Shown one piece after another: positions 13,651-22,100 of a DNA stretch of 64,000 bases. The DNA lies in the NCBI GenBank assembly GCA_019925105.1, contig JAHGAU010000026.1:806001-870000 (forward strand), given 5' to 3'. Origin of the DNA: Niebla homalea. Taxonomy: Eukaryota; Ascomycota; Lecanoromycetes; Lecanorales; Ramalinaceae. Each line of letters starts with the position of its first letter. Position 1 is the stretch's first letter. The notes beneath the pieces were generated by a model. That model made no database searches and was not told the origin of the DNA. It saw nothing but the letters and a program-made list of their open reading frames with translations. The translations under genes were made by a program, and so were the position numbers.

Positions 13651-13818
13651 ATTACTTTCCCCCGCCCGCACCTGACTTGAGGATACAGTGGTCTGGGTCT
13701 GTCTGAAGTGCCGTTTTCCGGCTTTGAGGAGAGAAACAAGGAGAATGGAATGTCTTCTACTGTGCATTCAGCTTCGCCAGGGATTCCCACTCCGGAGGCT
13801 GAGCGTTCTTCTCGCAAT

Positions 13819-14409
13819 TCAACCTTCGGATAAGGCTTTGATCACAAGATTCTTGCATCGCTCACTCATTGGGATCTCAAGAGCCAGATCATGTCCCTTG
13901 TCACTCATCTTGACCCACGTCTTTTGTAAAATCGTCACAATCTTGGCCTCGTCATGTTGTTTCTCAAAGTCTTCGAATTGGTCATCCAGGAACACAAGGC
14001 AAGCAACGTCTTCTAGAACCTGCGTTTCTTCGTCCTTCTTCAGGTCTTCCTTGCGTATCAAGCAAGCAACCCTTTCAGCCTCGTCTTCCGACAAGCCCTT
14101 GTCTACACATATTTTGGATGCAAGGTCCGCCTGTCGCCTTTTCAGATAGGTCCGCCACCCGTGGTATCCAGGCTTTGTCATTGGGTAGGAGTCTCGAGGG
14201 ACTTCCCAACGACGTAGATGTTGAGCACGTACTGCAATCTGAAGTGGTGGAGACGCCGAAGGGCAGCGCTTTGAAAGATAAAAGGTCATCTTCTCGCTGT
14301 ACCACAGTTCGTAGGGTATCTCCGCACTCTCCACAACATGCTTCTTCGGATCCTGAGCGTGCGCTTCGTCTATCTGGTCTAGGACTGTCTGATACTTATC
14401 TTCCAACAT
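13819..14409 (-). CDS. DUF4202 family protein
   Basis: Single exon, 196 residues, ATG at 14409, TGA at 13821-13819. It matches the DUF4202 family over its full length: DKYQTVLDQIDEAHAQDP at the start, RAQHLRRWEVPRDSYPMTKP with WRTYLKRRQADLASKIC, then RVACLIRKEDLKKDEETQ, VLEDVACLVFLDDQFEDF and KIVTILQKTWVKMS. The His/Arg/Asp/Glu-rich conserved helices look like a metal-binding helical fold of the HD-domain kind (inference). The function of the family is unknown. Divergent from the E2 enzyme gene, with which it shares a 380 bp promoter carrying a CRE-like palindrome. Confidence 0.85.
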   Translation of the reverse strand: MLEDKYQTVLDQIDEAHAQDPKKHVVESAEIPYELWYSEKMTFYLSKRCPSASPPLQIAVRAQHLRRWEVPRDSYPMTKPGYHGWRTYLKRRQADLASKICVDKGLSEDEAERVACLIRKEDLKKDEETQVLEDVACLVFLDDQFEDFEKQHDEAKIVTILQKTWVKMSDKGHDLALEIPMSERCKNLVIKALSEG

Positions 14410-14607
14410 GCTGATCGATTAGCATCTCAAGAGTTTGGGATGCGTATAGAAGAATCAGGATTGCTCCAAAGCAGGCAACTGTCCATAAATCACAGGCTGT
14501 AAATTGCTCGCTCGATATGAAGCACTTGGTACTGATTCTGCTTTAAGCGAGCACATGACGGTGTTGATTGCTGAGCAAGGGTCGAAGCGTTATTGGCTCA
14601 GGTGAAA

Positions 14608-14617
14608 GTGACGTCAC
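14608..14617. promoter_or_regulatory. CRE/ATF-type palindrome GTGACGTCAC
   Basis: A perfect 10 bp palindrome containing TGACGTCA, the known binding site of CREB/ATF-type bZIP factors. It is nested in a larger imperfect inverted repeat, CAGGTGA and TCACCTG arms at 14599-14620. It lies in the 14410-14788 divergent promoter between the DUF4202 gene (-) and the E2 gene (+), about 175 bases upstream of the E2 start. The rest of this intergenic stretch shows nothing else. Confidence 0.5.
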
Positions 14618-14788
14618 CTGCTCTGAATCCCCGTTGCTAGGCCCTCGCGCGTGGCTCCTAAAGCCCTGTGGGTCGCGTCTAAAGTAAATAATAACTGCAA
14701 CAACGCAATCCCCAACGACATTTCACACATTGAATCACCAGTCACAGAGTCTGTCGTGAATGCTCATTGAACGTCGAAATCAAGCAAA

Positions 14789-16213
14789 ATGGTGAGATTG
14801 TGTCTGTCTCCCTTGTGAACTATATTGATTGCCTCGTTAGAATTCCTCCACTCTGCGAAGGCTCGCCAAAGATCAGGGCGATTTACGCTCAGCAGGCTTG
14901 CCCCCGCACTGGCTGTTTCCACCTTCGACCATGTCCTCGGCGTTGCCTGATGATCTTACCGATCTTGTTGTCCTCCTCGCTGGCCCCGATGGCACACCCT
15001 ATGCACAAGGCCTCTGGAAGCTAGCGCTGAAAATACCGGAAGACTATCCCCAAACCCCCCCAAAGGCATATTTCAAGACAAGGATATGGCATCCCAATGT
15101 CGAAGAGAACTCTGGTAGTGTTTGCGTCGATACGTTGAAGAGAGATTGGCAGCCCACCCTGACGTTACGAGGTAAGGGTGCCATTGGACTTCCTGACCAG
15201 AAACGAGCAGTCGGACTAATAAAATCTTGTATTTAGACGTGCTTCTTGTAAGCCTTCCTTCACCTTCTGCCCATGTACCCCAAGCTAATTTTTGTCCCGA
15301 AAAGACAATATCTTGTCTGCTCATACAACCCAATCCTGACTCTGCGCTGAACTCCACTGCTGGTCATTTGCTGCAAGATGACTACCAATCGTTTGCGCGG
15401 CACGCACGGCTCATGACTTCGATCAATGCAAAGATTCCTCCGAACCTCAAGCAAGCCACCATGGCTGCAAAAGAGCGCGGTAGTGAGTCAAGCTCATGTG
15501 TCGAAAACAGGGGTGGTCAGTCAGCAATCGCACAAGACAAATCCCCAAGTCCTCCCAGTACTGTTGTGACACCATCACCGCCACACCCTGCAGAACTCGC
15601 ATGGACATCAGACTGCGCCACGCGCTTCTCGCAGCTCAAGCATCCAAGCACGAAAGCTATCGCCGTGTCCGAGAGCAAGGAAAACGACGCAACCCTATTG
15701 CCCACACCGTTAGCATCACAAAGCTCAAGAGACCTGACCCAAATTAAACGTCCCCTATCCAAACTGTCAAGGCCGACACAGCACTGGGAAGAGACGGGAA
15801 GGCCGACTGGCAGCCTGGTGGAAAAAGGCCCCCAAAATGACTTAGAGTCGATCCTTGGTCCCAGAAACACCAAGCTGAACTCAGGATCAATTGAGTCGAG
15901 CGACTCGGGTCTCGTGTTGGGTAGAGGATCCCGTGATAGCATTGGAAACCATCAAAGCTGCATGGCTCACGATCTTAGAGTGACTGACCCCGAACCCCCT
16001 GCCAAGAGAGTCTGCTCGGACGATGGGAAGGCGTTGGCTCCGCCATCGCAGGGATGCAGTGCAGCGGAGAGATTTCCGCCTTTTAAGGCAGCTTTGCTGG
16101 GCATAAAGTCGACAGACATGCGGAACGTGCTACCAAGAAAAAGCTCCGCGCCAGCAGGTATGACGGGTCCCAACAGAGGCGGAAGACCTAGGTTTGGACT
16201 GAGACGACTATGA
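14789..16213 (+). CDS. Ubiquitin-conjugating enzyme E2, UBE2S-like
   Basis: Exons 14789-14791, 14841-15171, 15237-15247 and 15305-16213 (introns 49, 65 and 57 nt); 417 residues. The first exon is just the ATG and the third is an 11 nt microexon; both are supported because the joined protein follows the E2 fold without a break: LRRLAKDQGDLRSAGLPP, GPDGTPYAQGLWKLALKIPEDYP, the IWHPNVEE motif, catalytic Cys96 in GSVCVDTLKRDW, and DVLLTISCLLIQPNPDSALN across the microexon. E2s of this type take ubiquitin from E1 and, for UBE2S, extend K11-linked chains on the anaphase-promoting complex. After the catalytic core (to about residue 165) comes a long disordered tail ending in GLRRL, like the LRRL end of human UBE2S. 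Intron 3 has no stop and is a multiple of three, so a retained form stays open. Confidence 0.88.
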
Positions 16214-16992
16214 GATCAACAGATGAGACACCTAGCGAAAGAATTGATGATGGCTCGTGCAGAATCAGTATAGGACTACACAATGACTGGATAGAAGGAT
16301 TCTTCTCGCGGACGGCGCTCCGCGGTCATGATGTTGCACTGTGAGCGATCAAGTGATGGTGCTAAGTGGACGGACTTGTTGATGTAAAGTCTACAAGCCA
16401 ATGATGAACTCCACGCTCTGAGCTCTTAGTGCTAGTAAGCAGAGACGTCTGCCATCAGTATGTACGCCACGCAATTTGGTCGAAGTAGGAAAGAGAATGC
16501 CTGGATTATTTAATGCGCATTCGATCAACAGCAGACCATCTTCAATCCTGAGAATCAACTGCGCAATATCATTACATCACAGCCGGTTCAAGCTCAATAC
16601 CGTCAGTTGATAAATCTAAGTCTATTGATCCTGTAGGAAGACCTCAAGCTGAAGCAATCAAGCAATGCAAGATAGAAGACCGCTAAGCAATCTTGGCACT
16701 GGGATTACCCCTGACTAGATTGCGGGTTCCTGATCAGCTAAGCAGCGTTCAACCAATTGTTCTCAGGCCTCATCAAACCCAATTTTCGGTTTCTGACCCT
16801 TTCCGGCTTATCCTCTTTTCTCCTTGCCCTCAACCGCATCTTTTACTCACAGGTTTTTTCCCCCATCAACCATCGCCATCCAACTTGCATCACGCTCCTT
16901 TGAATTGATATCAAACTTCTCCCTTGTATCACTGGACCTACACGCTCATTAATCTCTTCTACTACTAATCAGCCCCTGTTCGTCCTTTGATC
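16214..16992. promoter_or_regulatory. Intergenic region upstream of the GH17 gene
   Basis: 780 bases with the E2 terminator and the GH17 promoter. A pyrimidine-rich leader at about 16780-16980 is typical of well-expressed fungal genes. No other gene or repeat seen. Confidence 0.45.
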
Positions 16993-18211
16993 ATGCGTTT
17001 TACCTCAGCTGTCGCGTTGGCGGCGGCTCTTGCTCCCATTTCAGTCACTGCAACAGGCAGGCTTGGCTTTGCTCTCGGTGTCAGAACAGAAGGTAAAGTG
17101 TCGTGGTCCTGCTCCTTTCCCTCAAGAGGTCGTCATGCTGAAACGAGATCAGAGGCCGATTGCAAAACGAAGGCGGACTATCTCGCAGATTTCAAAGTCC
17201 TTGAAGGCACCGGTGCAAACATCGTAAGGACGTACGCTGCCGTGGACGGTGGCTCGCCCAAGGCAAAATGCTACATCCTTGGCGATCTACTTCCGGCCGC
17301 TCAAGAATTTTCGCAGTCCAGTGGGACGACAATGAAAGTCTTGATTGGCCTTTGGTAAGCTCTTCCAATGGCTGAACCCTGACCGGCTTCCACATGCTGA
17401 ATTTGGATCTACAGGGCAGACACCCAGGATGCTTTTCAAGCCGACTTGGATGAGGCTTCCAAATATGCTTCGCAGTACTCGGACTATATCTATGGCTACA
17501 CCGTCGGCTCGGAAGGTCTCTACCGATATCAGCAGGATGAGACGACCGGCTATAGTGCTTCAGATCTGCTTAATCGGGTTGGCCAGACCACGGCGAAGCT
17601 CGGCTCGGACATCAAGATTGGCACGGCTGATAGCTGGAATAAGTATCAGGATGGCACCGCAGACGTTTTGATCCCTCACCTCAACCTCATGTACGTGTGC
17701 TTCGCATTGAAGGCATCGCATCAAACTAAAATTGGTACAGACTCGTCAATGCGTTCGGCTACTGGCAATCGCAGGACATATCCAATGCAAGTCACACATA
17801 TTTGGATGATTTATCGCAAGCGTACGGTCACATCCAGGACGTAGCTGGATCTACTACCTCGATTGAACTCTGGACTGGCGAGACGGGGTGGCCTACCGAC
17901 GGTGAGTCCTCAGCATGAGTGTTGCATCAATCACGGCTAATTCCCTCTCAGGTGGCTCGAATTACCATGATGATGCATACTCCACGACCGCGGTCGCAGG
18001 CACCCAAAATGCACAAACGTTCTTCAAGGAGGGCGTCTGTGCAGCTCTCGATTGGAACTTCGATGTCTTTTACTTTGAGGCATTCAATGAGCCTTGGAAG
18101 CCGCAGTCAAAGGGACTTGGAGGTCAGGAAGGCGATGAAACTCACTGGGGTGCATTCGACAAGGACCGCAACCAAGTCATCCCAGATCTCACTTGCTCCT
18201 ACTCCTCCTAG
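16993..18211 (+). CDS. Glycoside hydrolase family 17 glucan 1,3-beta-glucosidase / glucanosyltransferase
   Basis: Cell-wall enzyme acting on beta-1,3-glucan. Exons 16993-17092, 17153-17354, 17415-17690, 17741-17901 and 17952-18211 (introns 60, 60, 50 and 50 nt); 332 residues. The N-terminus MRFTSAVALAAALAPISVTA is a clear secretion signal. The mature part starts TGRLGFALG, as in Bgl2/Scw-type enzymes. Acid/base Glu134 lies in TVGSEGLYR and nucleophile Glu240 in WTGETGWPT, about 105 residues apart as usual. NVMYxxxN-like substrate contacts around VNAFGYWQ and FYFEAFNEPWK agree with the family. No GPI signal or membrane anchor at the C-terminus (ends DLTCSYSS), so it is probably soluble in the wall. 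The first acceptor site (17152) is the least certain junction. Confidence 0.9.
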
Positions 18212-19154
18212 GTTGGCGAAGTACGGATCCGTAATCCTGCGTAGAGGTTGCTGATTTTGAGCTGCCAAAGTACAATCCTGAAAGGCAATCGTGAATATGG
18301 GTCATGTCAATCCTTGGACATGCCTTTTCTCTCGCATGATCCTCTGGCACGACAATTTAGTTAAAGGGTGTCGTTGGCTTTGACTTTGGCAGTTGGCATG
18401 GAGCGTTGTTAGAAAGGTTAAAGATCAATAGGTTATTTGTGACTAATACAAGGTGTTCTTTAGTTCTCACGTTCTTCACTGATCCTCAATAGTAAATTGA
18501 GGCATGTGGAATTAGCGCTAAACTAAGTCCACAATAAAGGGGACGATCGGCAGGTGGGAAATAACGTTTACGTGGGTGTGCTGCGATTAGCGTGGGTTTG
18601 AATATTCACGTCCAAACTTCAATTTACTGACACGACATTGGTCCGGGGAATGAATTGAAAAGGCCTGCAGACAATGCATCTCTGGCCTACAATGTGGGCG
18701 ACGTCGAGGTCTCGATCTTCCATCATCTGGCAGTAATGACTTTCGTTTTGTCAATTTCTTGTAGCTCATCGTAGCATTTTGAGCGTCCGTTACGTGGTGT
18801 CAATAGAGCACTCCTATATATTGCCAAGGTCTCTGCTTCAAAATATTGGGTCAAGCATTCAGACCCGCGGATGTGTTAGTCTCTTGGAATCATTGCCTGG
18901 GTAAAGCTAACCCGCCCTGAACGAAGTACAGCAGGAGACCCAATAAGACCTCCTTGAAAACCCCATGACAAGCATTCGAACGTTGTCGATGCCCATAATG
19001 TGTTCGTACTGAGCCTGAGTCGAAATAAGTAGGAGGTTTTGGCGCCGGAATCCACGGCATGAACAAGACTTCACATGATCAATCAATGCTGCGAGTTGGG
19101 CCCAGATCATAGCATGCCAGACCATTGGACTTGCGGTGATAGCCACGATCGAGC
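18212..19154. other. Intergenic region
   Basis: 940 bases between two plus-strand genes. There is a TATA-like stretch near 18815 (tatatat) and a short perfect inverted repeat, catgtc/gacatg, at 18303-18322. No convincing gene; the minus frames 18907-19209 and 19079-19288 overlap the next start and have no recognisable domain. Confidence 0.45.
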
Positions 19155-22100
19155 ATGAACGTAACCGGTCCCCTCGAGAATTTAGATCCCAACATATTAA
19201 GGCGGTCACCCATCAGGCTCAAGATGTCAGCGGACAAGCCTTTGTCGCAGCCTCCGTTCCCCTTCGACCGCACCAAGTCTGATATCAATTCGCCGACTAC
19301 CTTCCTCGATGCTCAAGCTTCGCCGTCGTACCTTGACAGACCGTCACTCAAGAAGCGCATGAATTCGCGCAAGAGGGCTTGCATTGTAAATTTTCCTCCC
19401 GAGAACGAGCAGGGCCTGAAAACAAATAGGCAAGATTACCTGAAACCTGATGAGGTGGAAAGCCGGCTCCAGAAATGGAAAGACGAAGGATTCGATACTC
19501 GAGGTTTTGTTGTCTCCCCTCTGGACGACTCTGCGAGCTGTAATTCCCAAGGGCAAAGTCGCGCTGTGTACCCTGCGCCTGAGGATGAAGCCATGGATCG
19601 CTCCAAGCGGGCATACCGTTGGACAATTCCTGACAGTCGCGAATGGGACTTGTATAAGCAACGTCTCCAGGAAGAGACTCTTCGAGCGCTCGGTGTAACT
19701 TCTAGCGATGATAAATCGTCCTTCAGGAAGTCCCCAGCCCTTTTGCCGATGGATCCACTACCGTCACCACGGCTTGGTGGTGATTTGCCCGGTCAACCAA
19801 GTGTTGCGCACTTTCCCCACTGCTCAAGTGTCGTGCAACATGGCGAAATGAATCCTGCCAACGCACAACAGTTGCCAGTGTCACGTTCACCCATACATCA
19901 CGCCAGTTCCCCGTTCGTATACATGTCTCAGCTTGGGTCCAGGATGGATTCGCCTCATTCTGATGAGTTCCTTCCCAACCCTCACGGCCTCGCCACATCA
20001 CCTTCCATACGAGCGATGTTCAACGCCAACCAACCGCCAGGAAAGATGGGGGCACCTGCACCCTTACGGCAAGCCATGCACACACTAGCACACCAGCCAG
20101 CTGTCCAAGGATTCAAGTCACCAATGTCGTTTGATGGTACACATGATCGAGATTCAAGTGAGCGTGATGACAGTCATATCCTCACTCCTACTCCCCGGGG
20201 CCATCATCAAAACCCTAGCGAAAGCTTGCAACGGGAGGTCGAAGAGGCCGAAGCTTACCTCGAAGAGCAAGATCTGAAAGCCTCTGCGCCTTGGGACCTC
20301 AAAGCTCAAGAGTCTCGGGGCCCGAAGGTTGGTGAGAATCAGCATCTGGTAGCTTTCAAGTCTCAACAGGGTCCTTCCAAGCGCGAAACAAGGCCGATTA
20401 GTGACAACCACTCGCTTGTACCACTCGAACCTCCTAGAATTGAAAGTAATTCGAAACAGGAGTCTTTTCAGAGTCAAGGCTCACATCATCAGATGAGGGC
20501 TATGGGGGAGCAAATTGTGGATCTGTCCTCAACGTCGAAATTGAATGTCAATGCACCAGAATTCAAGTTCGAGCCAAAGATCTTGACAGATCCGAAAGTT
20601 TTCACCCCACTACCAGGTCAATTGCCTAACAGATCGACATCAGCAAGTTCTGGGTCTCTGTCGCATGTAAAGCAAACGTCAGTTGCCCGCCCCTTGCCCA
20701 AATTGAATGCAGCAGCCCCTGCCTTTACGCCGGGGTCGACGACATTGCCTGAAATCACACCTGTGTCAAGAGTGTTTAGCTTTGGCTCAAATTCAGTTTC
20801 TGGGCCTGCCGACAGCACCGATTTCAACGGGCCAAGGAGAGAATTCAGCTTCTCCTCCACGGCTCCAAATCTTAATCCTGATGCCCCAGCTTTTAATCCT
20901 GTCAACTCCACGGAAACGATCGAGGACTCAGGAAGGAGCAATCAATCGCAAAGTGAACAAAAGATATTTGGCCATATAGACTTTGCTGAACACGTTCAAC
21001 CTCCGAAGCGATCAAAGGCATTACCAATCATTGCTCCTCAAGCCAAGGACGATGGCGACGCTGAGGCTGATGGCCTCGAAGACGAGTCGGGTCGCATCAC
21101 TCAGACCGATGCGCGTCAAAAGCGAATGAAACGTGATCAGAATGATGGCGACGAAATTCCCCAATTTGCGTCACCAGGCTTTCTGGGTCCTAGTCACCGT
21201 CTAATGCGTTCCGATGGTTCTCAATCCGTCTCTAGCGACGGCGCAGAGCCTACAACTTTAGACGCTGCCAAAGATATACTGGAGGAGATCATTGACGACC
21301 TATCTGCTTCCGACGCTTCCAATCTGGTTGATGAGCATGATACGTCGAGTCTTGGCAGGGATTTGAATACGGTGCCGTTTGAGAATGCCCAAAAGGTGTC
21401 GGATGCAACAAAGTCAGCATCTTATCGCCTTGGATTGTCAGATGATGCTCGGCAAGCCTCGCACTCCCTGCTCCCAGAGCCCTCTCGAAATGGACTGACA
21501 TCTCGGCGCGAATCTTTATCGTCAAAGCCCAAGTCTGACGAGTATTCTGTCTCCAGAAAATCATCATCCTGCGCATCAGATCGAAGTGACCCGGTCAACG
21601 AACGAAGTATTCCAGACGATCGCATCAGTCGCAAAGACCATGCTTTGGGTAAGTCCTCCATCCGCACAGAGATTATGGATGGTGTCAGATACGTGGACCC
21701 ATCTTATGACGAGATTGATGCTGTCATGAAACATCTCAATCAGGAAGGAGACTCAGACCTCGGTGTAGAGCGAGAGCCCAGTCCGTGGCAACAGAGAAGA
21801 CCCCCCATCGAACGGGATCGCTCTCCCCGAGAAGCGCTTCAAGCCGCAGTAACTTCTCAACTAAAGGCACCTTCACACATCAGGAGCGATGCTCCATCGC
21901 CAAGTCCAAACAGATTGCTGGAGCCATTTCAGTATCTCCCCCCAACAGACACTGAGAGTGCTGACAGTGCCGATGCCCGAATGGTGGCCCACAACGCATG
22001 TTTCAGTCCTTCTTACCGGCCCTCTCGGACTTCAGAAGCCATACATCGTCTAAATAGTCCGGGCAGCACACCCCCCAGCGACTGGAACCAAGATTTTTCC

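Noticed and set aside
18301..18325. GTCAATCCTTGG near 18306, identical to 12 bases of the MITE-like arm
   Set aside because: No longer match and no partner arm nearby; probably chance, though a solo fragment cannot be excluded.
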